64,000 nt of DNA from Brachypterus glaber (GCA_958510825.1 OY294048.1:18865589-18929588), one strand, 5' to 3'; numbered from the stretch's first letter, positions 1-11,896 are shown. Notes: generated from the sequence alone by a model not told the origin. A program made the numbers and translations.

Positions 1-373
1 TAAAGTTGTATTTTTTGCATAGATATTTACAACAAGTTAAGTGGTTGTTCTGATGCTTGGTTTCAATAATCGTTTTTTTTTTTTTTTGCTTTTTTATACT
101 TCTGTTAAGAAAGAATATTAAAATATATGTAGATTACGCTAATAAAATATTTTGACGAAATTCTTCTAAAAAGTTACATATTTATACTATAAAACTTACA
201 TATATTTAATACATCAAAAAAAACTTTAAGCGAGTTTTTTTCAAAATTCCATTTTTCAAAACGGTTCCAGCGATTAAAAAAAACTATTTAACATATTGAC
301 TTAAATCTTTCCGCAATTTATCGAAAATCATGTTGGCGAGTTAGCTAATGTATAATTTTTGTTCAACGGCTTG
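1..373. other. A+T-rich sequence, no gene seen
   Basis: Homopolymer-rich A/T sequence with no convincing reading frame, RNA gene or repeat boundary before the interspersed repeat that starts near 374. Confidence 0.6.
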
Positions 374-868
374 GTTATTATACTATTCACAGCGCCTGCG
401 CTAGAATTGTATTATATGGTAGTTTCGAATTTTCCAAAATTTTCAAAAATCGCCATAGGCAAAACCTTCTTGGATATAAATTTGTTTCATGAAAAAATAT
501 TAAACGTTTTTCTTAAATATTCGTCTGTACGTCTGTCCGTCTGATGTCACGATTTTTGTAAAGACGATAACTCAAGAAAGAATAATCTGACCGACTTGAA
601 ATTTTCAGGAAAAATCAAGTTCTACGAGGGAAAGATTTCTATTGTTTTTAAAAGTTATCTCCACTAAAACAATAAATTTTTGGAAGTTAAAATATTTTAA
701 AAACCCAAATAAGTTGAAAGAAAATTTGGAATTAAGTAACTTTTTTAGGAAAAATTACTTTTATATAAGGATCAAAATCTACCAATTTTGAAAGTAATCC
801 CCCAAAAACAAAAAAGTTATGGGTGGTTATTTAAAAAAAAAATAATAAATATCATTTTCAAAAAAAAA
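374..868 (+). mobile_element. Helentron-like (mini-me/INE-1-like) repeat, copy A1, 3' truncated
   Basis: It starts with the family's 5' hairpin (TATACTATTCACAGCGC followed by GCGCTAGAAT and TATTATA), then the conserved block around TTTCATGAAAA and a short GTCY run (GTCTGTACGTCTGTCCGTC). Next comes the block GATAACTCAAGAA to TTTTCAGGAAAAATCAAG, and then the 'AATCCCCCAAAAACAAAAAAG' block. The 3' hairpin seen in other copies is missing. Hairpins plus a (GTCY)n tract are known features of Helentron-associated elements such as INE-1 and mini-me; assigning this family to that class is inference. The small frame at 359-544 lies in this repeat and is not a gene. Confidence 0.6.
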
Positions 869-2527
869 ACTTTCTTTTGGTTGGGAATGGGCTTGATTGA
901 TTTTTTCACTGGCCCGGAATTCGATTAAAAAACGCCATTGTGCACAACTTTAGTTTTATTTTTAGTTTTTGTCAATCCATTTTACCTTATTTAGTATTTT
1001 TATGACATTTTGACTTTAAATTACTGTCACGTGCCCTAATCTGTTAAAATAATCTATGAAGTTGGTCAGGTGTGCGAATAAATAATGTGTTAAAATAAGG
1101 ATTATTTTATAAATTTTCTTTTTTTAAGTTGGTACCTAAGTAGTTTTAACAAATATTCAGGTTTTATATTAAATATACATATAATATATACATATAATAT
1201 ATTATATTAAATATACATATAATATATGTATTATATATATTATGTATTTAGGGCTCCTTAATTTTAAAACATGCTATAAGTTTTTTTACACCTCATTTGC
1301 AATATGTCGCAAGTGGCAAATAAAAACAAGCTTTAAAAAACTTTAATCTGCAAAAAGTTTCTCAACAGTGTGATTTTAACATGTCGTAAGCGAAAAATAG
1401 GCCCACAAAAATCTAAGAAAATTAAAAAATCTATCGTTTAAATCTATTTCTCTTTTGAGTCAATCTGACAGTGTATTTTCCTAATGAAGTACGTAAATTT
1501 AACAAACAGCTTAATTTTTGAGATTTTGGTGCAACTCAAAGTTCCAAAAAATTGTACCGTTTAAACCTAACCACATACAAAAGTCAAATGAAGTCAAAAG
1601 TGTCAGTCAGGCAGACAGAAAACTTCACATTGATGCACTCTAATTTACGCCAGCAACAAAAACTAATACTAGCACTAGCACCAACAATAAGTTATAAAAG
1701 CTCAAAATCCAACTTTTGGTGGGGGTGGAAGTTAGCTTTTCGAAAAAAATCAAAAATCGATCACCGAGATATCAGCACTTAAAATTCCTGGATCCGTCGT
1801 TTTTTAAAATTATCTACGCCACTGTTGCACATCTTTATTTGCAAATTCCAAAAGAGCGGTCAGCACTGTAAACATTTCGTCAAACGAAAGTCACAAATCG
1901 GAGTTAATACGTCTTTGGAAATGGCCGACATTGTGTAAATTATGGCCTCGACCATCCTTATCAATACGGATTCTCGTTAGTCCCGAGATGAAAGACGCCG
2001 CCAAATAAGACACGGTGCACCAGAACAAACTTTTAGTTTAACTTCTTTCAAACTCTGCTTTTGTTTTCATAGACTTTTTGTTAATTATAAATAAGTATGT
2101 TAATTTAGTTCGCCGTCTTCATCCAATGAAGGTGGTAGGTTTACGTTTAGGTTAAGTAATTTAGTTTTTTGAGTGAGTGTTTATTGCGACTATCACATTA
2201 CTATCACAGTACTTTCACATTTTTATCACAGACTATTGCGTTATATTATTACATAATGCAAATAAAATTTAATTTGAAAAAATGAACATTGGTATAAGAT
2301 GCACACAAAAGCATAGAGTAAAAAAAAAACACAATATCGCAAAAAATGTTGATAAATTTAATTTGAAACGTTTTTGTTTAAAAATAACAAGTTAACTTTA
2401 ACGCAAAGATCATTACACAGTGAGAAGTTTTTTGCGAGAAGATAGAAAAACAAAAACAAAAAATATGGTAAAAATACATATTTGTATCGAGCTGTCCAAA
2501 TTCCAAAGGAAAAGGTCACGATTCTTT
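869..2527. other. A+T-rich intergenic DNA, nothing firm
   Basis: No supported gene. A less A/T-rich stretch at about 1780-2060 has no clear coding pattern on either strand. The 76-codon frame at 1552-1782 has no family resemblance I recognise. Confidence 0.45.
1166..1250. repeat. AT-only imperfect repeat (AATATACATATAAT units)
   Basis: Repeated ATATAC/ATATAA motifs, partly self-complementary, forming a simple low-complexity tract. Confidence 0.7.
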
Positions 2528-2597
2528 GAAGAAGAAGAAAAAGAAGAAGAAGAAGAAGAAGAAGAAGAAGAATAAGAAGAAGAAGAAGAAGAAGAAG
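2528..2597 (+). repeat. (GAA)n microsatellite
   Basis: About 70 bp of almost pure GAA trinucleotide repeats with two interruptions (AAA and AATAA). Confidence 0.95.
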
Positions 2598-4906
2598 TAT
2601 GTCAATTAAAAACCAAAATTAAAAAACGAGATACAGAAAATATGTATATCTAAGATAGCATATTTTACGTCAAATATGAGAGAAAATATTTTTTTAAGCG
2701 TTTGAGCTAAATTGCTTCTAAATGGAGCTTGGTCCCTTTTATGGTTAATTTTTGAATATTTTTTACTTCATAACTCAGGAACGGTTTAGGTTATTGGCAT
2801 GAAATTTTAACTGTAGCATATAACCAATAAATGTTAACATTTAACGTTTGAATAATAATAACTTTTGGCTTGGACGTAGTAATTAGACCGTTTAAATTGA
2901 GTGTACCCTAATACCTTTATACCTTAATACCGTATATCGTGAGAATTGTAGTTTAGCCTTTGGTTAAATATTTAATTTTTGTAGGTTATGACAGGCTAGT
3001 ATAAAACATAACTTTGAGTTCTATATTATAGTAAAAATTTGAAGCCAATAAGTTAAACCATTCCTTAGTTATAAAGTGAGAAATACTTAAAAAATGGACC
3101 ATTAAAATTTACGACGCTCCTTTAGGAAGCAATTTACGTAAAATAAGTATGTGATCTAAATTATATTTTTATATCTCCAATTTTTTTACTTTTGCACAAC
3201 ATTTGCATTTGGCACCAAAATGAACCGAATGATTTTTTTATTTTTGGTTTTAAATTAATAAATTAATTATAAACAAAAAGTCTATTAAAAAAAATCTGTT
3301 TTGGCAAGTAGAAATAAAATTAAAAGTTTGTTCAGACCCACCGTGAAGAGTTGACTTACCATGATTTTCTGGTTACAGTATTTATCTATTCTAATCCAAC
3401 TTAAGTGAGATAAACCGGGCGGGTGCCCCGTCGTTTTAAGGCGTGGGTGGCAAAAACTTTATGATGCACTATGGGGTATTTACACCGAAAATCAGAAAAA
3501 AAATCTACACTTTTGAAGTTACTTGAAATCTGTACCAATAAAATAAACTAATGATTATATTTAATAGTTTAGAAGTAGCACTTTTATTTCGTTTGGCCCA
3601 GAATCACAAAATATAAAAAAAAATATTGATAGTATATTATCAAAAACTTTGATTTGACTTACCACAGTCTTGACAAAGCATAGTAGGTATTTATATAAAG
3701 AAATTATTCTGTTATTATAACTTTGATAACACTTAGTCAAGATTTTGGTATTAGATCACATGAATCAATCTAAAGATATGTCGTGACAGCGATTTTAAGG
3801 AACTGTCACTGAGCTTGACAGAATAATAGCTTAATATTTAAAAATAAATAACTTCACTTCATTCATGTGGGTTGTAACTTCTACCCTTTAGCTACCGGCC
3901 ACTCCAACTGTTTTGTTTTTAATTAAATCCGAATTCTTGCGATAACCTATTTCAAAGAGCTTAAAAAGTGCTATCTTTGATACACAAAAAAAAAATAAAA
4001 AACCAACCCCTAACTTAAGGGTGGATGCTTTTATTTTATATTAAATAAAGCAAGATATTTTACAAAAATAGCGTATTAATAATAAAAAAAATTAAGTAAT
4101 TTTACTTACCGTGAAAATTTTAAATCAACCCTCAAAAAACCAAATTGACCTATTTTTTAGAATTGTCATATTGTGCTTAGTTTTCAACATATTTGGGGTG
4201 GATTGTTTTCAAATAACCACCCTCCACTCAATTACATCAAACTGACGTTTTTACGAGTGAAATTGACTTGTAATCGGCCGATATGAACCGTAAATAACTA
4301 AAATAGGTTTAAAAATTGTTTTATAAACAATAAAAAATATTTTGTCGACCACGGGAGAACGGTGCATTTCTGCAAAGAGGGATTACTATTTTCGTAATCA
4401 GGATAGTTAAATTAGTCTTAAAAAAAATAAACTGCAGCTATAAATGATGTGTAGTAAACGAAATCACATCTTTAATTTACCCTAACTTTAAACTAATTTT
4501 TCTCGAAATCTACTTTTTGTTGCTAATATACCTTTCCGTTCTACCACTCACATATGTGCGCAAACGCTAATATATTTTATAATAAAAATTAATAATTAGT
4601 TGAATTCAATAATTCTTAAGTCAGCTAGAAGCAAACACCGTGTACCTTTTAAATCAAAGATTACAATATATAATATAGGTAATCTAGATATCTAAGTATA
4701 CGCTTCTCGTTATTTTATTGGATTGGATTCGCGTGCTCACAAACAAGTTTTTTTAACTGTATACATTGAGATTTACATGTAAATCAGTTCCAAAATCACT
4801 GTTTCGATGTCAAGGTGATTTTTTTGAAAACGGAACTGTCAGTTCCGGTGACACCGACAGTGATGTCACGACCCTACCATAAATCAATCTCAATGTTTTT
4901 GATACT
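2598..4906. other. A+T-rich intergenic DNA, nothing firm
   Basis: No gene or clear element. A weak inverted relation exists between ATTGAGATTTACATG near 4767 and CATAAATCAATCTCAATG near 4878, probably an old, degraded foldback. Confidence 0.45.
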
Positions 4907-5210
4907 CAGGACCGTAACCAGAAAAAAATCTAGGGGGGGCTCAGCCCCCAGGGTGACGGTTTCAACCAAAACTTGGCAACAATGCAAAAAAGAATTGGCG
5001 CCCCCCAAAAAAATACCTTATGAAAAAAAGCTTTGTCCCTGACGGTTTCTACCAAACTTGGCGCCCTTGCATAAAAAAGTTGGCGCCCAAAGGTAGGTGA
5101 TTTAAAAAATACCAGGGGGGCTCAGCAAAAACGCCAGGGGGCTCAAACCAATGCCAGGGGGGCTTAAAATATTTGTTTCAAAACAATTTTTTTTAGCCCC
5201 ACCCCGATTA
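4907..5210 (+). mobile_element. hAT-type non-autonomous element fragment (H2)
   Basis: The left end CAGGACCGTAACCAG resembles the terminus of the complete copy at 56145 (CAGGGCCTTAACTAG). The interior has the family's repeated phrases GCTTTGTCCCTGACGG, TTTCTACCAAACTTGGCGCC and AAAGGTAGGTGA, and G-rich pieces such as CCAGGGGGGCTCAGC. The right terminus is decayed. The hAT assignment rests on the better copy at 56145-56770, which has an 8-bp target duplication. Confidence 0.6.
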
Positions 5211-5255
5211 TTACCAACAAAAAAAATGCCTACAACTTTAGATAAGGAACCTATT

Positions 5256-5501
5256 CAGGGCGGGCCATCTAAGACTTACAGGGCATTTTTGGCGTTATGT
5301 CTAAAGCTACCAAATGGAAATTGATACTATTGGTTATAGACCGAATAAGCTATTAATCTGACTAAACAAAAGCTAGTTAAAAAGTTTTGTTTAGTCAGAT
5401 TAATAGCTTATTGGGTCTATAATCAATAGTATTAATTTCAAATTGGTAGTTTTAGAAATAACGCCAAAAAATGCCCTGTACGTCTTAAATACCACGCCCT
5501 G
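5256..5501. mobile_element. 246-bp foldback element, CAGGGCG termini
   Basis: Near-complete palindrome: CAGGGCGGGCCATCTAAGAC at the left is matched by the reverse complement of the right end (CAGGGCGTGGTATTTAAGAC). The central arms around 5345-5375 and 5380-5410 (GCTATTAATCTGACTAAAC and its complement) are almost perfect. No frame of note; non-autonomous DNA transposon of unassigned superfamily. Confidence 0.75.
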
Positions 5502-5748
5502 TATTTAAAATTTAAAGTGTTTAGCTCGAAACGTTTTCAAGTTATCCTTGTCAAAAATTTTCCAGGACAGACATACTCTTTTGCATAGAAACGTGAAAAG
5601 TAATAAAAATTTTCTTTACTTGGAAAAAGTATTATAAAAAATCCGTTGCTTAGGGCTAGCAGAGACTCCTTAACCCGTTTTATTTAACCCGATTTCAAGA
5701 GAAGGACTACAAAGGACACTTAAAAATTTGGCAGTGAGTTTTTGTTTA

Positions 5749-5898
5749 GGGAACGTTCAAGTATTACGTAACGCTCCTAGGGGGTGGGGGTCATTTTGGA
5801 GTGTTACGCCCATGTTAATGGTATAGGAAAATAGCGTTACAAGAGGGGTGGGGTCCAAAATGATCAAAATTTGCGTTACGTAATACTTGAACGCTCCC
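5749..5898. mobile_element. Harbinger/Tourist-type MITE, GGGAACGTTCAAG family (G1)
   Basis: Complete 150-bp copy. The left end is GGGAACGTTCAAGTATTACG and the right end is its inverted match (TACGTAATACTTGAACGCTCCC). It is flanked on both sides by TTA. Across copies the flanks are TTA or TAA, the TWA duplication typical of PIF/Harbinger elements. Other copies or pieces are at 48362, 51955, 53030, 54335, 55468, 58752 and 61578. Confidence 0.8.
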
Positions 5899-6912
5899 TT
5901 ATCTTAACTTAATAAACAGAAAAAATATATATAACTAGGTAAAGGTGCGATAAATACTATATAAAATTTAGCAAAAATTATTAAATCTAAGATTGTATGT
6001 GTCATTGAGGGAGTTTAGAAAGGCGGACCCAAAGCGGCCCAAATCCAGTACGTTCTTTCTAATCCAGGACGGTCGGCAACCCTAGTATGTATTATTTGTT
6101 TATCGTATTTTGGGCTAAACGTGCAAAATAATAATATTTTGGCAAAATTGCACATCTAGAGATGTAAAAATAATCTCACTTTCCCAACAGTTTAGCTATT
6201 ATAAGTTATAATAGCAAAACTGTTATAATTTATAATTGAATATAGTTTTTTAACTTTTGCGAATTCTTACATAGAAAAATGCAGGATATTGTATATTATC
6301 TCAAAATTTTCTACTAAAACTATACATGTATGTATGTTCCATCATACGTTGAGTAAGCACCTGACGTCATTTTAGGCAAATAACAAGTTGTTTTAAAAGT
6401 TCGAGTAAATTGTTTTAAAATGTTTTTATTAAAACTGATTCCTCTTCTTATAACTAAATAAATAACTAACTAACTAACTTAACATCTAGTTTTTAATTTG
6501 TAACGATTCAATTTTATCTTGTAGAGCTATGTAATAATTTAACTTTTCAGCATATCATTTATTTATTTATCGTTAATAAAATAAATTGTGATAATATTGT
6601 ATTATTACTTTTATAAAGGCATATTTTTAATTAGATTATTCAAAAACCTTTATAAACTGAATTTATGTAACTTTTTCTATTATAAAAGTATTTGCTTAGT
6701 TATTCAGCAAAAATCTAATTTATTGGCACGCTTTCTATTCTATTAAATAAAATGAGTGATGATAAAAATGACATAATGGGAGCATTTCAGGTAATTGGCT
6801 ATAATATTTTGTTCTAGAATTTATGACTTTTTTTATAATAACTATTCTTGAATAGGTACGTCTCCTGTAACAAATTTACGACCTAATCATAAATTAAAGG
6901 ACCAAAAGAAGA
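5899..6912. other. A+T-rich intergenic DNA, nothing firm
   Basis: No gene seen. Short local inverted repeats such as TTATAATAGCAAAACTGTTATAA near 6200 are compatible with chance at this base composition. Confidence 0.45.
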
Positions 6913-7654
6913 AACAAGCTGTGAAGTTATGTAATGCTAGGCATTCAATTATATACCATTCACAATGAGTGGTATATTGCATTTCCTTAAATACTTAAAT
7001 GCAAGTTAAAATTATTTAAAACACAAAGTAAAATATTGCTACCAACAATACTTCCCCTGAACGAGACCAACAGTAGGCCTAGGTTAATTTAAAAAAACAA
7101 TTAAGTTAAAAAAAAATACAAAACATACAAAAAATTAAAAAATAAAAAAAAAATAAAAAAAACAATTTTTAAATTATTTTTTTTAACGAAAAATATTTGA
7201 AAAAAAAAATAAAAAAATATTCTTCAAAAAAAAAAGAATAAAAAAAAATTTCAATTTTTTTATTTTTTTTTAAGAAAAACGAAAAATTAAAAATAAATTA
7301 AAGAATACATATAATTTTTCTATTTTTTTAAAAAAAGTTTAACCCCAAATAACTTTTTTTTGTTTTTGGGGGGATTATTTTCAGAGAAAATAGAGATCTT
7401 TCCCTCATAGAACCTGATTTTTCCTGATAACTTCAAGTCTATAGGATAATTCGTTTTTATCGTGTTCACAACAATAATCGTAACATCAGACGGACAGGCA
7501 GACGGACCTTTACAAAGTTTCTTATTTGTTTATGAAAGATACCTATTTATATTCAAGAATTTTTTGTCTAGGACATTTTTTGGCGATTTTGTGAAATTCG
7601 AAACTACCGTATACTATTCTAGCGCTTAAGCCCTGTGAATAGTATAATACGTTG
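6913..7654 (-). mobile_element. Helentron-like repeat, copy A2, near full length
   Basis: Reverse-orientation copy. Its 3' end (TGAAGTTATGTAATGCTAGG on the + strand) is followed by the 3' hairpin (ATATACCATTCACAATGAGTGGTATAT), an A/T-rich body at 7090-7330, and the AACTTTTTTTTGTTTTTGGGG block. It continues through the GACGGACAGGCAGACGGACC tract and the terminal hairpin near 7610-7650. Two hairpins plus a GTCY tract match Helentron-associated elements. Confidence 0.65.
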
Positions 7655-7718
7655 AGATAGGAAAATTAACATAGGCAGGCCGCGGCCAAACTTCTGTATC
7701 TGCATAAACATTGGTATA

Positions 7719-8578
7719 GGGGAAAGTAAGGTAACGGTGTGCAGTGGGTAACTGTGCGCACCACCGAAAACTCATATGTCGAGGTATTCTCAGACATCTC
7801 TGGCATCCATGCTTGAGGGGCGTCTCTAACAATTCGCTAGCATCAAAAACGGCAACTCACCAATGAAAGTTGTTCACAATATTTGAATATGTGTGAATTG
7901 ATGTTTGTTGTTATTATTTTGCACGTGTACGAAATAGGACGGTAATTTCATAATTCTTGACCGATTATTCTAAATTAAATATATTCTTGAAGGATATGCT
8001 CATATGCTTTTATCCATACAATTTTGTTAAATTTAATTAAATAGTTTTTGTAGAGTGATTTATTTTTAAGTTGATGATGGGGTAATGATGCGCATTCACC
8101 TTATTCATCTAAATAGTAATAAAATTAAATAAAATAATAAGTTTTTAAAGTTAAAACCTTTCTAATAATTACAGGTTACGTATGACTAAAAAGTAGAAAA
8201 CAAAATAATTATACAAATATTCAAAAACTAGATTTTTAAAAGAAGGGTTTCGGAAACGTTCTTTAAACGATCAAAAATTCCAAAACCTTTCTTTTAAAAA
8301 TTAAGTTTTTGAAAACCTTGTGTTTAATAAATATTTTTGCATTATTTTCTGTTTTTACCTTTCGTGCATAATTCCCCAACAGGTGCGCACCATTGTCCCT
8401 TGGGGTAGGGAATTATGCGCAAATGCACTTGTGTAGTTTTACATTTTTATTGTGATTATGGTAAAAGCTATATAAGTTTTGATCATACGTAATGACACTT
8501 ATAATTTTTTTGTAATATTCATAAGGTGACAATAACATCAAGTTTCGCTTAAGTGCGCACTGTTACCTTACTTTCCCC
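7719..8578. mobile_element. 860-bp TIR element with TA target duplication
   Basis: Termini GGGGAAAGTAAGGTAAC and its inverted match GTTACCTTACTTTCCCC are flanked by TA on both sides (7717-7718, 8579-8580). The similarity extends inward (GTGTGCAGT versus GTGCGCACT). A TA duplication fits the Tc1/mariner superfamily. No transposase frame remains, so it is non-autonomous. Confidence 0.75.
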
Positions 8579-8584
8579 TACATT

Positions 8585-9080
8585 CAAAATGGCGAAGAAA
8601 ATTGTAAATTTTAACTGATTTTAATAAAAATTGGTATCTAGGGGTTTTTGGGGTAGCTGAATTTGAATCCAACATTAAAAATTAAAAATTCAAAATAGCA
8701 AATCCAATATGGCGGAAAACAATTGTAAATTTTAACGGATTTTGATCAAAACTGATATCCAGGAGTTTTGGGGTAGCTAAATTTGAATCTAACATAAACA
8801 TTTAAAAAATTAAAATGGCGGATCCAATATGTTGGAAAGTATTAATGGATTTTGATAAAAATTGGTTTTCAGGGGTTTTTGTGGTCGCTGAATTCGAATC
8901 TGATATCAAACACAAAAAAAAGAATAACGGATCCAATATAGCAGACGTTTCTGTGAATTTTAAGGAATTTCGATAAAATTTTTGTATATAAGGGTTTTTG
9001 AGGTCTCTGAAAGCAAATTTAGTATTATATATTTTGTATTTAAAATGGTCGATTCAATATGGCAGATATACGTTTCTTTA
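8585..9080 (+). repeat. Tandem repeat, about 120-bp unit, four-plus diverged copies
   Basis: The marker phrase GATCCAATAT (variants ATCCAATATA, ATTCAATAT) recurs at about 8701, 8821, 8930 and 9051, giving spacings of 120, 109 and 121 bp. Each unit also holds AAAATGGCGG-like sequence, TGGATTTTGATAAAAATTGG and GGGGTTTTTGGGGTAGCTGA. Units are heavily diverged, so the array is old. Confidence 0.85.
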
Positions 9081-10137
9081 ACTTTTCACACTAAATTTTG
9101 AAGAGTATACTAAAAAATTGGAAGAGTTTACTAAAATTATGAGAAGAGTCAACTACTGTATGCTAAGTTATTAACAGTCATCGGCGAATTTCCAGTGCTC
9201 GCATAGGCGCCGCGTCGATTCTATCATTGACGCGAGGTTTTAAATATTTACATTTTTATTTTCTTCGAAAAACACCGATATATTTACATATTTATAGTTA
9301 ATATGTATATTCAATATTGTTGTGTAACAAATTAGTTGTCAAATGTTTCGATTTAGTGACTTTTATAAAAATTTCCCTCATAATTCTGCAAAATTATTCC
9401 GTAAGCCTATGTTTCTGTGTTTATTTTCAACGTTGATGAGTCATAACTGAATTTATTCCGATTAATGGTTATTAATATTAACTGATTATAGATATTATTT
9501 AAAAATGTAAACTGGATCAAAATCGATCACATAATTATATAATGATGTCTATGTGGCAGACCATGTATACGTGTTTAAAATTGGTTAGATTACTCCAGAT
9601 TATTCGTTAATGAAATTATGCACTTTCCTATAAATGTATGATTTTTCTGATAAAATATTAATTATTTAATTTATTAATTAAAATAGTAATCGGATAAATC
9701 CTTAATTTTTAGAATAAATTTAACACATTTCAAAAAACAGTATTTTTTTGATTTAAAAATATATTTAATATTGGAATTTGATAATATTCAAAAAAATTAA
9801 CACATTTTTTAAGTTTGAACGGCTGCCCACAAAAAAATAATTTGTTTTATTTTTGTTAGTCAAATAAATTTGGTAATATATGCCCCAACTATGCCTAAAT
9901 CAAGTGTTTTTATCCTTTTTTGGAACATGAAAAGTGGATTTTCGTTAATTTTGGAAGCGCAAAAAAAAAATTCTGGCGCATAGTGCAGTTTAAAAATTTA
10001 TAAGTATTTATTTCAGTAGAATTAGTCCAAATTGAGTTTCCCCTTTCAAGATTCTTGACAGGGCCGGACCGAGGCCAGTTTTCGAAAACATCATTTTCTT
10101 ACTGAGGACTGATTAAAAAATGGACTTCAAAATTTCA
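9081..10137. other. A+T-rich intergenic DNA, nothing firm
   Basis: No gene supported. A hAT-like end (CAGGGCCGGACCGAGGCCAG) is readable near 10061 and resembles sequence near 37015, but no partner terminus was found. Confidence 0.45.
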
Positions 10138-10141
10138 TTAA

Positions 10142-10286
10142 GGTCATATCCACAGGCTCGCATAACAACATAGTACATAACAATGCGATACCGTGATTGG
10201 CTTAATGTGCCGCCATGTATCTTGTAAGCCAATCACGACATCGCATTCTTATGTTTTACGTTCTTATGCAAGCTTCTGGATAGGCC
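10142..10286. mobile_element. TTAA-flanked MITE, CATATCCACAGGCTCGCATAA family (T1)
   Basis: 145-bp palindromic element bounded by TTAA at 10138-10141 and 10287-10290. Left arm GGTCATATCCACAGGCTCGC pairs with right arm GCAAGCTTCTGGATAGGCC. The interior has a second inverted pair (CGTGATTGGCTT / AAGCCAATCACG). TTAA flanks suggest a piggyBac-type target site. Related copies are at 23151, 30072, 30837 and 46339. Confidence 0.8.
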
Positions 10287-10539
10287 TTAACTAAGGGCGA
10301 AAGGCAAAATTTTATACGATATCTGTTAAATTATAATTTCTTACGTTTTATTTTCATGATTCTAAAACTAAAGTTTTAAAAACCAATTTTTTTTTCGTGT
10401 TATAATTTACATACTATGCAATAACAGTGTCGAGATAAAAGTCGAATTGGTAACGTATAGTTTAAAATGTTTACTTACTTTAAAAATTAGCTTTTAAAGT
10501 ATTAATTTGGCGAGACACCTTTAAATGAATACTTCGATC

Positions 10540-11480
10540 CGAGCTCTAGTTATTATACTCTCCACAGCGCGTTTACACGCTAGATGAAAAGGTAGTTTGG
10601 ACTTTTCCAAAATCGCCAAAAAGCGTCCTAGCAAACAATTCTTGGATACAAAGGTGTCCCATGAAAAAGAAGTCCTGAAGATATGTAATGCTACGCATTC
10701 CACTATATACTATTTACAGTAAATAGTATATTGCATTTTCCCAAATACTCAAAAAAAAAAAACTTTTTTTCAACAAAAAAAAAATTCAAAAAAAAAACAA
10801 ATCAATTTTTCTTTTTTTAATTTTCTTTACAAAAAGAAATGCGAAAACGAAAACATTTTGAAAAAAATAAAACAAAAAAAAAACAAAAACATTTTTAACA
10901 ATTTAAAAAAAATCTTTTTTTGTAAAACGAAACAATTTTGAAAAAAATAATTTAAAGAAAATTAGAAAAAAAAATAATAAAATTTGTGCGAAAATGAAAA
11001 AATTTTGAAAAAAAAATAAAAACAATTGTTTTTTCATTTTTTAAAAAAGTTTTACCCCATAACTTCTTTACAATAGGGATCTTTCCTTCATAGACCTTTT
11101 TTCCTAAAAATTTGGAGTCGATGGGAGTATTCGTTCTTGAGTTTTCGTGTCTAAAAAAAACGTACGGACAGACGGACTGACGGACGGACAGACGGACATT
11201 TACAAGGTTTCCTTATTATTCATAAAACAGATTTTTATCGAAGAATTTTTTGTCTCGGACGTTTTTTGGCAATTTGGAGAAATTCAAAACTACCGAATAA
11301 TACTATTCTAGCGCTTGAGCTGTGAACAGTACCTACATATAATAAGTAACCTTAAAAATGTCCGTTGCGTTTTTTGCGTACATGATAACTCAAGAACGAA
11401 TTATCCAATTGACTCAAATTTTTAGGAAAAATTAAGTTTTATGAGTTTTTAAATAATCCTCTCAAAAAAAAAAATCGAAA
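10540..11480 (+). mobile_element. Helentron-like repeat (A3 outer copy), interrupted by a reverse copy of the same family
   Basis: The outer copy is in + orientation. Its 5' hairpin and TCCCATGAAAAA block are at 10540-10672. Its GTCC... to GATAACTCAAGAACGAATTA block resumes at about 11357-11480. The intervening segment is an inverted family member (next entry), so one copy landed inside another. Confidence 0.6.
10673..11345 (-). mobile_element. Helentron-like repeat, copy A3b, nested
   Basis: Reverse-orientation copy. It begins TGAAGATATGTAATGCTACG and continues into a perfect hairpin (ATACTATTTACAGTAAATAGTAT). An A/T-rich body, the GACGGACAGACGGAC tract near 11160-11200 and the ACTATTCTAGCGCTTGAGCTG terminus near 11300-11330 follow. 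It lies between the two halves of another copy. Confidence 0.65.
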
Positions 11481-11582
11481 AAGGTCAAAGGAAAGGTCGG
11501 TTTAACGTAATTGTTTCAGCGTTATATGATAATTAATTATAGTCTTAACTATTAAAAAGTTGAAATTTTGAAATTCAGGTTA

Positions 11583-11833
11583 ACTTCTTCTGGAATGGCC
11601 CCGAGGGGACCATCAGAACTGGGCCAATTCACGCTTTGTATGGGTACAGGTGCACGAGTATAGTGACGCGGCAGAGACGAGGGGGACTCTTCGGAGCGGC
11701 TTGCTTTGATGTGCGCGTTGCGCCTGCCTCATATTGTTTCCGGCTGCTGAGGACCTCTATTATGTAAACAACGCTAGCGTTTGAAGTCCGCCGATACCCG
11801 ACCAGTCGTAAAGTATCCCGCAAATGAGAATCG
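11583..11833. other. G+C-rich segment, left part of a split repeat or ancient locus
   Basis: Much richer in G+C than its surroundings (CCCCGAGGGGACC, GTGCGCGTTGCGCCTGCC). On the minus strand a 74-codon frame (11629-11853) runs through it, and 12997-13135 appears to continue the same strand and frame across the insertion at 11834-12996. I do not recognise the product. It may be repeat DNA rather than a gene. Confidence 0.4.
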
Positions 11834-11896
11834 TACACTGAAAAAACGTACATTTCAACGTATAAAAGTTTACATGTAATAATAACAGTATATTAA

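Noticed and set aside
2280..2600. Possible retrotransposon 3' end near the (GAA)n tract
   Set aside because: No coding remnant upstream could be aligned to a known RT end; the microsatellite alone is not evidence.
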